A program made the translations under genes and the position numbers. From Acidianus infernus (GTDB lineage: Archaea > Thermoproteota > Thermoprotei_A > Sulfolobales > Sulfolobaceae), in assembly GCF_009729545.1 (NCBI RefSeq), contig NZ_WFIY01000004.1, forward strand, positions 1,276,001 through 1,340,000: 64,000 nucleotides of DNA. Direction: 5' to 3'. The notes under the pieces were generated by a model. The model ran no database searches. It was not told where the DNA came from and was given only the letters and a program-made list of their open reading frames with translations. Of this stretch, positions 27,191 through 36,572 are shown piece after piece (positions within the stretch are counted from its first letter, which is position 1; each line of letters opens with the position of its first letter).

Positions 27191-29945
27191 AAAATATCAC
27201 TATTGATGGAGAAAGAGGCAAAGCTTGAGACTTCTTACCTTTAAAGTCTGGCACGTTAGGATCATTACTGTCGTAGACGCTTAATTGTCCTAAATTGGTT
27301 TTTCTCATTATATAATTTGCATAATTAGCTAAGGTCCTTATTTCATCAAATTCCTGTAATGTAAGCAATGATTTCCTAAAGATACCATCGTAAGCTTTCA
27401 TAGATGAGTAAACTTTCTCTAGCTTCTCATTTCCTCTAGCAAATTCAAATAAGCTTTGACCTTCTTCGATAGCTTTAGCAACGTCTTTAGCTAATGATAA
27501 ATCGTTGTTCACATAAATAACTGCCTTTTCGCCTTCTCCTACTATTCTTTCTAATTCCTTAATTTCGCTTATAACATAATCTATGTAACCTTTTTCAACA
27601 ACAGCGTCTGGATAAATAGTAAACTCTTCAGGCTTAGGATACTCCTGTTCTGCAACTAAACCAAGGAAAGCTTTACTCCAAAGTTCTTCTGCTATATGAG
27701 GAGCTGCAGGATAAATCATTCTTAGCCAAGCTGAAATCGATTTCTTTATAAGATCTTCATTAATACCGGTAGTAAAATCTAGATAATCCTTGAAATCGTT
27801 ATAAATACCATATAGAATTATATTATAAGCTTCAAAGAAATCTAGATTTCTCATTTTCTTGTCTACAGTTTTTATTTTCTCACTTATTATACTTGATAAC
27901 CATTTTTCCGCAGTTCCAAAGTTATTCCCTCCTTTTGTCTCTAATAGTTCTACTATTAAGGAGTAAATTCTCTTAAGTTGATCTGCAATAGAAGTGACAA
28001 CTGACGAATTAAACTCGACGTCCTCAGAAAGTTTAGGAGTAGCCAAGGCTATCCTAACGGGGTCTACGCCGTACTCCTTTATGGCCTTACTTAATGGATA
28101 AACGTTTCTAAAGCTTTTGCTCATTTTCTTTCCTCCTACTCTTACGAATCCGTTTATTACTATTTGCCTTGGCAACTTACCTAAGATTTCCAAATGATTA
28201 TAAATATAATAAGGAATATGATTTTGTATCAGATCTCTTCCGCTATGCCTTGAATCTACTGGATACCAGTAATTGTATTCCTTCCTTAATTCCTCAACTT
28301 CTTCCTTACTTATTCCTAGTTCTTTACTAATCTCTTCAGGATTTCCTAAACCTAAAAATACGTAGTCAAAGAGCTTATCGTTAGCCTTCTTGAGTAAGTG
28401 AGAAATTGTATAAAATGCGGTATAAATTGTAGAATCTGATAAACTATCAATTATTTCGCTTTCGTCCCAAGGTAATTTAACTCCTAAACCTCTGCTTCTA
28501 CCTACTGCCCTCTTCCTTAAATTAAATATTGCCTTCTCTATATCTTTTCTAACTTCTGACGGAACAAAATTTATGTTATCTAAAGAATTCAGAACAGCCA
28601 TTTTCCACTCCGGGTCATCGTAGGCTATAAACCATTGGTCTTTTATTACCTTTACCACTATTTGCGCCCCGCATCTACAATAAATGGGGCCATTCATTAT
28701 TTCGTAAATTGTGTCATGCCTACCTATGCTGTTAAGTAATTCTACAGTAGATATCCTTGCGTCCTTTACGGGTTTACCGGAGATCATTTCCTTAACGTAC
28801 TGCTTCATATAATCTGGAACATACGTAGATACATCTTTCATTACTCCTTTATAATATTCAATTCTGTATATTTGATCAGCAAAATCCTTTAATTCAGCCA
28901 TGTCCCTAATGTCTATTTCTTCAGTGGGTATTTCAGGCAAGTCTGGAGAAGATATTACTGAGTAATAATCTTCAATTCCGTTATCCTCTGCAATTATTTT
29001 ATGAATAGGATCGTGAGCAGGAGTTAGCATAATTAAACCAGTACCTATTGAAGGATCTACCAATTTGCTCAGAACCACTTTAACCTTTTTCCTTGTTACC
29101 GGATTTACTGCCTCTTTTACTTTCAACTCTTCAGGTTTAACTTCTCCTACCTTCTTAAGTTCTTTCTGATAAGAAAGTTTCTCGAATGCTTCTTTAGAAA
29201 GTAAAATCTTCTTCCCTGAATATTCTGCGATCACGTAAGTTGTTAAAGGACTAATTGCCACCCCTACTCCTGCAAATACCGTCTCTGGTCTTGAAGTTGC
29301 AACTGGATAAAAGTAGTCTCCTTCAAAGAATATGACGTCTAATTTTTCTATTTCTGGTTCTACATCACCTTTAGTATCATGCATTCCTACTGGAAATTGA
29401 TCTCTAGGGCAATAACCTACTGCGTCAGTTTCTTTTACCAATTTCCCTTTATCCTTAAGTTTCTTGAATTGCCATTGGATAAAATTGGCAAATCTATCAT
29501 CTACAGTAGTAAAACTCCTTCTCCAATCCACGCTTAAGCCTACAGCCTTTGCTGTTTTCTCCATTTCTTGTCTAAAGTACTCAGCCAATTTATAAGGATC
29601 AGAAAGATCCTTTATTTTCTCTTCATCGATTTCGTAAACGTTCTTGAAAAAATCTATGATGTCTTGGTCCCCTCTTTTTATTGCATCAGCCACAGATAAT
29701 ATTGGAGTACCAGTAAATTGGAAGGCAAAGGGAAATAGAACATTATAACCTTTCATTCTCATATATCTGGCATAAATATCTGCAGTAACATATGTTCTAC
29801 CGTGACCTATGTGCATCGGGCTATTAGTGTAAGGGAAGGGGACTGTAATGAAATATTTCTGTTTCTTTTCATCAACCTTAGCTTCAAATATTCTCCTTTC
29901 TTCCCAAACTTTCTGCCATTTTTCTGCTATTGCATTAAAGTCCAT
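27183..29945 (-). CDS. leuS: leucyl-tRNA synthetase (archaeal type), possibly the divergent paralogue
   Basis: A 920-residue class Ia synthetase. FITVPFPYTNSPMHIGHGRT near residues 32-51 contains the HIGH motif; GGKKMSKSFRNV near 611-622 is KMSKS. The editing (CP1) domain includes VATSRPETVFAGVGVAI and GTGLIMLTPAHDP, which differ somewhat from the usual T-L-R-P-E-T and G-T-G-V-V-x-S-V-P-A-H. The AFQFTGTPIL segment has Gln where a His is common. Sulfolobales carry two LeuRS genes, one a non-canonical paralogue; this divergence makes me unsure which this is. Catalytic signature motifs are intact. Confidence 0.85.
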   Translation of the reverse strand: MDFNAIAEKWQKVWEERRIFEAKVDEKKQKYFITVPFPYTNSPMHIGHGRTYVTADIYARYMRMKGYNVLFPFAFQFTGTPILSVADAIKRGDQDIIDFFKNVYEIDEEKIKDLSDPYKLAEYFRQEMEKTAKAVGLSVDWRRSFTTVDDRFANFIQWQFKKLKDKGKLVKETDAVGYCPRDQFPVGMHDTKGDVEPEIEKLDVIFFEGDYFYPVATSRPETVFAGVGVAISPLTTYVIAEYSGKKILLSKEAFEKLSYQKELKKVGEVKPEELKVKEAVNPVTRKKVKVVLSKLVDPSIGTGLIMLTPAHDPIHKIIAEDNGIEDYYSVISSPDLPEIPTEEIDIRDMAELKDFADQIYRIEYYKGVMKDVSTYVPDYMKQYVKEMISGKPVKDARISTVELLNSIGRHDTIYEIMNGPIYCRCGAQIVVKVIKDQWFIAYDDPEWKMAVLNSLDNINFVPSEVRKDIEKAIFNLRKRAVGRSRGLGVKLPWDESEIIDSLSDSTIYTAFYTISHLLKKANDKLFDYVFLGLGNPEEISKELGISKEEVEELRKEYNYWYPVDSRHSGRDLIQNHIPYYIYNHLEILGKLPRQIVINGFVRVGGKKMSKSFRNVYPLSKAIKEYGVDPVRIALATPKLSEDVEFNSSVVTSIADQLKRIYSLIVELLETKGGNNFGTAEKWLSSIISEKIKTVDKKMRNLDFFEAYNIILYGIYNDFKDYLDFTTGINEDLIKKSISAWLRMIYPAAPHIAEELWSKAFLGLVAEQEYPKPEEFTIYPDAVVEKGYIDYVISEIKELERIVGEGEKAVIYVNNDLSLAKDVAKAIEEGQSLFEFARGNEKLEKVYSSMKAYDGIFRKSLLTLQEFDEIRTLANYANYIMRKTNLGQLSVYDSNDPNVPDFKGKKSQALPLSPSIVIFSS

Positions 29946-30203
29946 AATATCAATATGAAATAGGAAGATATAAATAATATTGAGAGAATAGTAGAGTTTA
30001 AACTAGTTATATATAATAAATAAATTCTCTATGTTGAGAATGAGTGCATCCAACTTATTTGAAACTTATTCATAGATCAACATTAAATTCGACGTTAGCT
30101 CTTAATTTAATTAAAGTGTTATCAAGTTAACAATAATCCCACGTTAGGAAAGTTTTACTCATTTATAGTTGGACACACTCTCGAGAATATCCCTTCTTGT
30201 ATC

Positions 30204-30608
30204 TTACTCCTTGCTTACTTTTCTATCTCTTATTATATACCATGTTCCTAAACCTACAGCACCTAACTTGCCTTCAGAATCCTTGAATTCAATTTCAACA
30301 ACTACTGCAGTCCTTCCTTTTCTTAACACCTTAGCTTCAACGATAAAGGGACCTTTATACATGGGTTCAAGAAAATTTACCTTAAGTTCTTGAGTAACCT
30401 GGTCTATTCCATCATTAATTGAAGCAACTGCCAATCCGCCTGCGTAATCCATGGAAGTCATTATCATTCCGCCGTGCAAAACTCCTCCCCTTCTACAGAT
30501 CTTCTCACTATAAGGAATTTCAAGTTTCGATTTACCATCTTTAACTTCTATAATTTTCATACCCAAGTATGAGGCCACTGCCTCACTTTCTATTATCCTA
30601 AAATCCAT
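30204..30608 (-). CDS. hotdog-fold thioesterase (PaaI family)
   Basis: A 134-residue single hotdog domain. [19 protein letters not shown] near residues 41-59 is the PaaI signature (H-G-G...D/E), with Asp54 as the likely catalytic acid. [20 protein letters not shown] and [19 protein letters not shown] complete the beta-sheet. PaaI-type enzymes hydrolyse acyl-CoA thioesters, often aromatic or 3-hydroxyacyl ones; the substrate here is unknown. Length is normal and it is probably tetrameric. It stands alone between leuS and the DsrE-like gene. Confidence 0.88.
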   Translation of the reverse strand: MDFRIIESEAVASYLGMKIIEVKDGKSKLEIPYSEKICRRGGVLHGGMIMTSMDYAGGLAVASINDGIDQVTQELKVNFLEPMYKGPFIVEAKVLRKGRTAVVVEIEFKDSEGKLGAVGLGTWYIIRDRKVSKE

Positions 30609-30863
30609 ATAAAGGCTTGAAATTGTTAGCTTATATGTTTTAATGTACTCACAATTCTTCCTTGAATTCCACTAAGTTTAAATCTCATCAATAAAAACTA
30701 GAATACAATTTAGTATGATATATTCTAGTTAATAACATATAATCTCTAATTATAACATAATTTCATTAATACTAAATTAAAGAAAAATCTCTTACACTAA
30801 ATAATATAAACAAAATAAATAAATTATATACAATTTTTTCTCTTTATCTAAAGAGAGTACGTG

Positions 30864-31208
30864 TCAGAAATTAAGTATCTCATATCCTTTAGCTACAAAA
30901 TCGGCAATTACTGGGCCTACCAATGTCACGTTTAAGCCTTTAACTTCCTTTAATTTATCAGTAATCTTCATATTATCTCCAACTAATTGACAAGCATAAA
31001 CGTTCTCAACTTTTATTAACTGTTCAAGCATATTCATTATGTCTGGATCTTTTTCTGCAATTAATTGCTCACTAGGACCAAAGAAAATAACTTGAACGTC
31101 ATCAAACAAGTGCTTTTGCTTACCTACTAAAGCTAAAGTTAATCCAGTTAATATCTTAGCCTTCTGATCTTTACCCGAATTTATCATTACAACTATGTTT
31201 TTAGCCAT
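30864..31208 (-). CDS. DsrE-family protein
   Basis: A 114-residue DsrE/F-like fold: IVVMINSGKDQKAKILTGLT at the N-terminus, FDDVQVIFFGPSEQLIA near residues 35-51, VENVYACQLVGDNM near 66-79 with the single Cys, and NVTLVGPVIADFVAKGYEIL at the end. Family members transfer sulfur or act as small redox carriers in sulfur metabolism, using a cysteine at about this place. With just one Cys, a sulfur-carrier role is possible but unproven. AT-rich sequence of about 255 bp downstream shows nothing. Confidence 0.8.
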   Translation of the reverse strand: MAKNIVVMINSGKDQKAKILTGLTLALVGKQKHLFDDVQVIFFGPSEQLIAEKDPDIMNMLEQLIKVENVYACQLVGDNMKITDKLKEVKGLNVTLVGPVIADFVAKGYEILNF

Positions 31209-31439
31209 AACCTACTTTCCTTTCAAGATAATTTAAAACTTATTAACATAGATTAACGGGACTCTATAAATAATATTAGGAAAAACAAAATGTTGTTACA
31301 TTTAACTATTATTTGAATTACACCGTTGTCAACAGTTTTCGATAAGCAGTGAAGTTTATGTCATTCCTAATCCTTTTCAACGCTATTAAGTAAGCTGAGT
31401 AAATAATTTATAAATACTGTAGTCGCGTATTAACATGTA

Positions 31440-31630
31440 GAAGAGGGCCCTACAATGAACTCTATGAGCAATGTGAGGGGGAGGATGGGCTCAATGAGGC
31501 TCCCCATGTCGTGGCTGGCTCCCTAACCTAGGCGTGGGGAGCCGGACAGGGGGAATGAGGACGAGGAGTTGAATACAAATTCATGAAACCTCAATGAAAG
31601 TCCGACCCCTTGCGGATATCCGTAGCCTTA
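31440..31630 (+). other. GC-rich structured element, candidate ncRNA or IS end
   Basis: A GC-rich island within a 617-bp AT-rich gap. A 9-bp stem pairs GGCTCCCCA (31498-31506) with TGGGGAGCC (31535-31543). A second, nested structure pairs GGAC (31559) with GTCC (31600), GAGG (31563) with CCTC (31589), and TGAAT-ACAA-ATTCA (31570-31583). A palindrome CGGATATCCG follows near 31613. One frame reads NVRGRMGSMRLPMSWLAP then stop, which could be a TnpB tail, so a decayed element's right end is one explanation and a free-standing RNA another. A TATA-like TTTATAAATAC lies about 20 bp upstream. Confidence 0.45.
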
Positions 31631-31826
31631 TGGTTGATATTCATATGGATAAGGATTGCACATAAAATATTTTATTACTATCGTTATATATACATGAGTT
31701 TTTTGCTTATAGTCATGTTGCTTCAGATTAACATTAGTATAGATTTTTAACTAAGTTAGCGTATAAATAGGTAAGACTAATATAGAAAATTTTTTTTAAA
31801 AAAGATAATGTAAGACTCTTACGATA

Positions 31827-32549
31827 ATGTTATCCAAAATTGTGAAGCTTCCGATCACTGATAGAGAGTTCATAAAGTCTTGGTTTAGTGATTTAAATAA
31901 CATAGTAAATTGTATTCCATCAGCGTTAAAGGATGGTAATTCTGTATTAATAGAAATTCCTTCCATCATAATAAATAAAAAAATTAAGATGAAATATTAT
32001 ATAAGGATAGATAAAAATTTCTGCCAACTCACTTTGGAAGGCAAAGAAGATAAAATGAAAATAACTGTAATATTAGATGATGAGCCTTTTGCGCAAATAT
32101 ATTACGAAGGTAATAATGAAGCAAACTTTTACAAAATTTTCGATGAGATTGGTAGGAAACTAAAGGAAAAAATCTATTTTGATTATGTAAACTACAAGGA
32201 AAACTTCAGGAATGCGAATTTATCCGAGCATCTTAAGAGGATTTCATTCGTAACAAAATTAGTCGCTAAATCTAAATTAATCCTAGAAAAGGAAATAAAT
32301 ACAAACGACTTAATTTCTTCTCTTGAAGAATTAATAGCCAGTTGCAATAATTATCCAGTATTATACATCTCAGCTTATGGAGACGGTATTTTCAGATTAA
32401 TATTCGTCAATGGAGAATTCAGAGGAATTTACATAAACTATGGAGGAAAGGAAAGCTATGTTGAGGAAGATTTAAAAAATCTTAAAGGAAAATTTAAAAT
32501 TTCAGTATACGCAACAAAGCTAGGTGATATTTTACCTACTGAGGAGTAA
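31827..32549 (+). CDS. two-part protein of unknown function
   Basis: A 240-residue soluble protein. Residues 1-115 are strand-rich ([20 protein letters not shown], then [20 protein letters not shown]) and end in a helix, a layout compatible with an SRPBCC-like fold. Residues 120-240 form a second alpha/beta part ([35 protein letters not shown]). No catalytic motif is recognised. It is convergent with the MFS gene and overlaps it by 14 nt. I cannot assign a function. Confidence 0.55.
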   Translation: MLSKIVKLPITDREFIKSWFSDLNNIVNCIPSALKDGNSVLIEIPSIIINKKIKMKYYIRIDKNFCQLTLEGKEDKMKITVILDDEPFAQIYYEGNNEANFYKIFDEIGRKLKEKIYFDYVNYKENFRNANLSEHLKRISFVTKLVAKSKLILEKEINTNDLISSLEELIASCNNYPVLYISAYGDGIFRLIFVNGEFRGIYINYGGKESYVEEDLKNLKGKFKISVYATKLGDILPTEE

Positions 32550-33888
32550 CTTTACCTTCTTCTACCTCTTCAGTTAGTTTAGTTCCTAAAGTTTCTGGAC
32601 CTAAGTATATTCCAACACCGACTAGTAACGCCCCTAAAATTAATAGTACTGCTGTAGAAAACCACACATTAGTTGGCGTATCAAATGACTTAAATAAATA
32701 CTGGTGCATTAACGGAACATATATGCTAAACCACCCACCTATAAAAATCCCCGAAGAATAACCAAAACCTACGCCCGAAGCCCTCATAGAGGCCTTAAAT
32801 CTTTCCGATAAATATATTGGGACTATTCCCCACGGCGCTTGTGTGAGGAAACCTATTATTATTACCGCTAAAGTTGATAGTGCGGCACTTCCTATAGTAG
32901 CCGAGTAAATAAGAAGATAATAAATTGGAATTGATATGATAGCAGTTATTATTGCCCATATAATTGTTATTTTTCTCCTACCTACAATTTGAGATAATGC
33001 ACCTATAGTTACGGCTCCGGCAAAGGCTGCATAAGTTCCGTAAGAATATATTGTTTCCGCTTCACCTAAGCTATATATAGACGGGCTATTCTCCAAAATG
33101 GTAGGAACATAAGCAAATAAGGCATAAGCTGAAAAGAATAAACCAGTCATGTAAAGCATAACTTGAAAGAAGTCCCTCCTATAAGGCTTCCTAAATAAAT
33201 CTAGGAAGGGGGATTTCCTGATTAATTTATTTGCTCTAACATCTTCGAAGACTGGAGTTTCTTTCATAGTAATCCTAATTATTAACGCAATAACTGCAGG
33301 AACTAATGAAGTTAAAAACAAGTAGCGCCATGCATAAGAATCTAAAGCCTTTACCCCAAAGAACCCAATAAATGCTGCTTCCACTACTGCCGCCAAGGCA
33401 GCACCAAATGAAAACCCTCCTTGTACTATTCCGCTAATTAAGCCCCTCCATTTAAAAGGAGTCCACTCCATTGCGAAGGGATGTCCTGCAGCGTACTCTC
33501 CACCTGCAAATATTCCCACTGCAATTCTAATTATAATAAAAAGGATAAAGGATAATATTCCAACTGTGGCATAAGTTGGTAAAGTTGAAGTTAATGCACT
33601 TGCTATTCCCAAGCCGAGGATAGTAATTATTAAGTCTCCTTTTCTACCTATCTTGTCTCCTAAATGGCCAAAAATTGCGGAACCTAAAGGCCTAAATATT
33701 ATTGTTATGGAATATGATAATATGACGGAAAAAGTGGCAATTAAAGATGATGCAGGAGGTAAAAGGACCTTTGCTATTACCGGAGCAATACCTAATATCA
33801 TTGTCAAGTCGTAGGCATCCAAAAGAAATCCAGTAAATTGGGAAACTATTGCTTTATAACTGTTTGACGAGAAGCTTTCAGGTTCCAT
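32536..33888 (-). CDS. MFS transporter, metabolite:H+ symporter type
   Basis: A 450-residue, 12-TM transporter. [20 protein letters not shown] near residues 16-35, [13 protein letters not shown] (motif A) near 73-85, and [20 protein letters not shown] followed by WRG near 130-152 match the sialate/metabolite:H+ symporter (MHS) group. [10 protein letters not shown] marks the second motif A. It probably imports an organic acid or similar compound with protons. Substrate is unknown. It faces away from the fluoride riboswitch operon, with a gap of about 150 bp between their promoters. Confidence 0.82.
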   Translation of the reverse strand: MEPESFSSNSYKAIVSQFTGFLLDAYDLTMILGIAPVIAKVLLPPASSLIATFSVILSYSITIIFRPLGSAIFGHLGDKIGRKGDLIITILGLGIASALTSTLPTYATVGILSFILFIIIRIAVGIFAGGEYAAGHPFAMEWTPFKWRGLISGIVQGGFSFGAALAAVVEAAFIGFFGVKALDSYAWRYLFLTSLVPAVIALIIRITMKETPVFEDVRANKLIRKSPFLDLFRKPYRRDFFQVMLYMTGLFFSAYALFAYVPTILENSPSIYSLGEAETIYSYGTYAAFAGAVTIGALSQIVGRRKITIIWAIITAIISIPIYYLLIYSATIGSAALSTLAVIIIGFLTQAPWGIVPIYLSERFKASMRASGVGFGYSSGIFIGGWFSIYVPLMHQYLFKSFDTPTNVWFSTAVLLILGALLVGVGIYLGPETLGTKLTEEVEEGKVTPQ

Positions 33889-34040
33889 ATTGCTTATACA
33901 TTAATAAATAGTTTAAATTATTTTTGTTAATCTAGGAGGGTGTTATCAATTAAAACTTTCTAATTGGATAAAATACAATTTTATATAAATAAAACTTTTA
34001 AGCTTGTTAAAAGTGTTTTAGTTGGCTGATTAGTGAAGCT

Positions 34041-34109
34041 AGGGGATGGCGTCCCCCTGGGGTTAATTCCCCGAACCGCCCGATCTTATGAGGGCTGATG
34101 ACGCCTATC
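34041..34109 (+). promoter_or_regulatory. fluoride (crcB) riboswitch aptamer
   Basis: The RNA reads AGGGGATGGCGTCCCCC, a small GGGG-TTAATT-CCCC hairpin, AACCGCCC, loop, GGGCTGATGACGCCTAT. These are the conserved crcB elements: GAUG near the 5' end, the GGCGUC/GACGCC pairing, the GGGG/CCCC pseudoknot, CCGCCC/GGGCUG, and the invariant CUGAUGACGCCUA. The match is essentially complete. A TATA box (TTTATATAAATA, 33980-33991) places transcription start shortly before the aptamer. It precedes the operon at 34135. Confidence 0.93.
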
Positions 34110-34134
34110 TCTAAAGGAGATAGGTGAAAGGCCC
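34104..34134 (+). promoter_or_regulatory. riboswitch expression platform overlapping the RBS
   Basis: CCTATCTC (34104-34111) and GAGATAGG (34117-34124) form a perfect 8-bp hairpin. Its 5' arm contains the CGCCTAT end of the aptamer and its 3' arm includes the first G residues of the Shine-Dalgarno GGTGA (34123-34127), 7 nt before the GTG start. Aptamer folding should break this hairpin and free the RBS, so fluoride would turn translation on. The mechanism is inferred from the sequence overlap. Confidence 0.75.
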
Positions 34135-35442
34135 GTGAATGTATTAATAATCAGCTTAATAGTAGTACCAATAATAGCTAATGTCTTCTTCATTAAAGGT
34201 ATTAAATATTCTACAATAGCCTCAGGAATAGCCGAAGTATTAATTTCCCTATTATTATTTGGCAAAATTCCCATAATATGCAACTTTTACGTAACTTCCC
34301 TTACTTGGTATTTTATAATAATGGTATCTTCAATATATTTATTATCTGCATTATTCTCAATTAATTATCTCAAAGGCGAAAGAACAAAAATAAGTGAAAG
34401 AACTTTCTTTTTGCTATTAAATTTCTTCGTTTCTTCAATGCTCTTCACTTTGGTAATAAACAACCTAGGTTTAATGTGGGTAGGAATAGAGGCCACAACA
34501 ATATCTACAATACTCCTAGTAATAACTGAAGGAACGGAAATTGCAATGGAAGTCGGCTGGAGATATACAATAATAGTTTCAGCAGGAGTAACCTTTGCCT
34601 TTATTTCCATTATCCTAGTATACTACAGTACGCATTCTTTAACAGTATCATACCTAGTAATGAATCATTACTCGTCACTAACTTTAAAGATCACGTCAGC
34701 TATAGCTCTAGTAGGTTTCGGCACCAAAGTAGGGATTTTTCCAGTAAATACTTGGTTACCAGATGCTCACAGTGAAGCGCCGGCACCAATAAGTGCAATG
34801 TTCTCTGGCGTCTTATTGCCAGTGGCTCTATACGTTCTTTATCAATTTTACAAAATATGCCCAATATTTACATTATATTCTTGGATAGCAGTAATTTCCA
34901 TAGTAATAGCCTCAATAAGTATGGCAAGCCAAGTGTTCTTTAAGAGGCTTTTTGCTTATTCAACAATTGAAAACATGAACTTAGCGTTATTAGGACTAGC
35001 CAGCGGGCAAATTCTAGGAGCAGTAATTCTCTTAATTTCCCATGCATTCGGAAAAGCGGGAGCCTTTTACTCTAGCGGACTTCTAATTAAAACTTATGAA
35101 AGTAAGAGAATTGAAGAGTATGGATTATGGAAGAATAAGTTTATTCCTTATTCATTATTGCTTTCTTCCTTAGCAGTCACAGGGGCTCCACCATTTGGTA
35201 CATTTATTGGAGAATTTTTAATTTTATCATCACTAATAGAAAAATGCGTCATCGAGTTTGTTATAGTCCTCATAGCTTTGTCAGCTGCTTTCATCTCAGT
35301 TAATTACCACGTTAGCAAAATGACGTTTAAAGGAGAAAGAGATTCACTGAACGAAGATAAGACACTAGGTATTATATCTTTAATTTCAGCAATTATATCA
35401 CTAGGTATAGGAATATTTATTATAGCTTGGTGGTCATTATGA
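34135..35442 (+). CDS. HyfF/NuoN-M-like proton-translocating subunit
   Basis: A 435-residue antiporter-type subunit with about 14 TM helices. LGLMWVGIEATTISTILLV carries the TM5 glutamate; VGFGTKVGIFPVNTWLPDAH followed by SEAPAPISAMFSGVL has the broken-TM7 lysine and the hydrogenase-4 (HyfF) signature; LISHAFGKAGAFYSSG has a further lysine. The proton-channel residues are present. Start is GTG 34135 (an ATG at 34139 is out of frame), with its RBS in the riboswitch platform. It is the first of six genes with overlaps of 4-16 nt, so a single operon under fluoride control. Confidence 0.9.
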   Translation: MNVLIISLIVVPIIANVFFIKGIKYSTIASGIAEVLISLLLFGKIPIICNFYVTSLTWYFIIMVSSIYLLSALFSINYLKGERTKISERTFFLLLNFFVSSMLFTLVINNLGLMWVGIEATTISTILLVITEGTEIAMEVGWRYTIIVSAGVTFAFISIILVYYSTHSLTVSYLVMNHYSSLTLKITSAIALVGFGTKVGIFPVNTWLPDAHSEAPAPISAMFSGVLLPVALYVLYQFYKICPIFTLYSWIAVISIVIASISMASQVFFKRLFAYSTIENMNLALLGLASGQILGAVILLISHAFGKAGAFYSSGLLIKTYESKRIEEYGLWKNKFIPYSLLLSSLAVTGAPPFGTFIGEFLILSSLIEKCVIEFVIVLIALSAAFISVNYHVSKMTFKGERDSLNEDKTLGIISLISAIISLGIGIFIIAWWSL

Positions 35443-36572
35443 GGAGAAAAATAGGTAAACTAGGTAAATTCTGTTTATATAATGACGGCTACGTAGAATG
35501 TGAAGAGAAAATCGAGAAAAGTGCATATACTCCAGCTTATGGTTCCTTTGATTTTGTTTACGGCCCTAGTGCAGGCGGGTTAATGGAATCTGTGAGGCTT
35601 GATATTATAACATTTGGAGAATATATTAGAGACGTTATCGTTAACCCATATTATAAGTCTAGAACGATTAAAATAAAAGGAAAAGAAATAAACGATGCTT
35701 TACTTTATATAGAGAGAATAAATGCTCCTTTCACTGCTTCGCATACAATAGCATTTTTAATGGCAATAGAAAAAGCCTTGGGAATAGAAGTACCGTATGA
35801 ATTATTACTAGACAGAATAGCAGAGATTGAACTAGAGAGGATAAGGAATAATCTCTTAGTTATAGAAAGACTTACAGAAGCTGCAGGATTTCAGGTTCCG
35901 ATGAGCTCATTATTATGGTTAGTTGAAAAAGTTAATAGGATAATAGGGAAATATTTTGGTCATAGATACTTTTTTGGGGTTAATTATTATGGAGGGATTA
36001 ACGTAGAGGAAGGCAAAATAAAAGACTTGGAAATTATTGAAAAGGAATTCAATGAGTTATTCAATTCTCTGATAGAAAGTAGAATATTTATAGATAGATT
36101 ACAAGGCAATGGGATTATTAAGAACGAAGATAGCATAGGGCCTGCAGCAAGGGCAGCTAACTTAGAATACGACGCAAGGAATGAAGAAATAGGCTTACCT
36201 TATAAAGACCTTGGATTTAAAATCTCAACTTACGATTCTGCAGACGCCTTCGGCAGATTCATAGTCAGAGGAAAGGAGATTTTTGAATCTTTAAATATGC
36301 TATCTAGAATAAATCTAAAAAAGATAGAATATACGAATAGATTAGCTGAAGGAAAGGCAGTAGGAAGAGTTGAAAGCCCTTCTGGAGACCTTGCATATTA
36401 TGTTGAAGTTAACAATAAAGGAAAAATTAGTGAGATTTACTTATTATCTCCTTCCTCAATAAATATTAGACTTTTTTCAAAATCTATGGTTAAAAATATT
36501 TTTACGGATTTACCATTTAATTGGGAAAGCTTTGGAATTTGGATATCAGAAATAGGGGTGAAGTTCGAATGA
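35427..36572 (+). CDS. NuoD/HyfG-like large subunit lacking NiFe-site cysteines
   Basis: A 381-residue homologue of NiFe-hydrogenase/complex I 49-kDa subunits: YGPSAGGLMESVRLDI near residues 42-57, RINAPFTASHTIAFLMAIEK followed by ALGIEVP near 92-118, ELERIRNNLLVIERLTEAAG near 129-148, and GRVESPSGDLAYYV near 311-324. Where hydrogenases have R-x-C-G-I-C it has R-I-N-A-P-F; at the C-terminus D-P-C-x-x-C is absent (SFGIWISEIGVKFE). The complex I quinone tyrosine position is Ala. There is no NuoC domain. So it keeps the fold but neither known active site. Overlaps the neighbours, including ATGA at its stop. Confidence 0.88.
   Translation: MVVIMRRKIGKLGKFCLYNDGYVECEEKIEKSAYTPAYGSFDFVYGPSAGGLMESVRLDIITFGEYIRDVIVNPYYKSRTIKIKGKEINDALLYIERINAPFTASHTIAFLMAIEKALGIEVPYELLLDRIAEIELERIRNNLLVIERLTEAAGFQVPMSSLLWLVEKVNRIIGKYFGHRYFFGVNYYGGINVEEGKIKDLEIIEKEFNELFNSLIESRIFIDRLQGNGIIKNEDSIGPAARAANLEYDARNEEIGLPYKDLGFKISTYDSADAFGRFIVRGKEIFESLNMLSRINLKKIEYTNRLAEGKAVGRVESPSGDLAYYVEVNNKGKISEIYLLSPSSINIRLFSKSMVKNIFTDLPFNWESFGIWISEIGVKFE

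Noticed and set aside
34138..34141. ATG at 34139 as start of the HyfF-like gene
   Set aside because: It is out of frame with the conserved protein; GTG at 34135 is in frame and correctly spaced from the riboswitch-controlled RBS.
36521..36568. Longer start for the HyfI/NuoB-like protein
   Set aside because: The extra 16 residues are encoded by the end of the preceding gene in another frame; ATG 36569 forms the common ATGA coupling.
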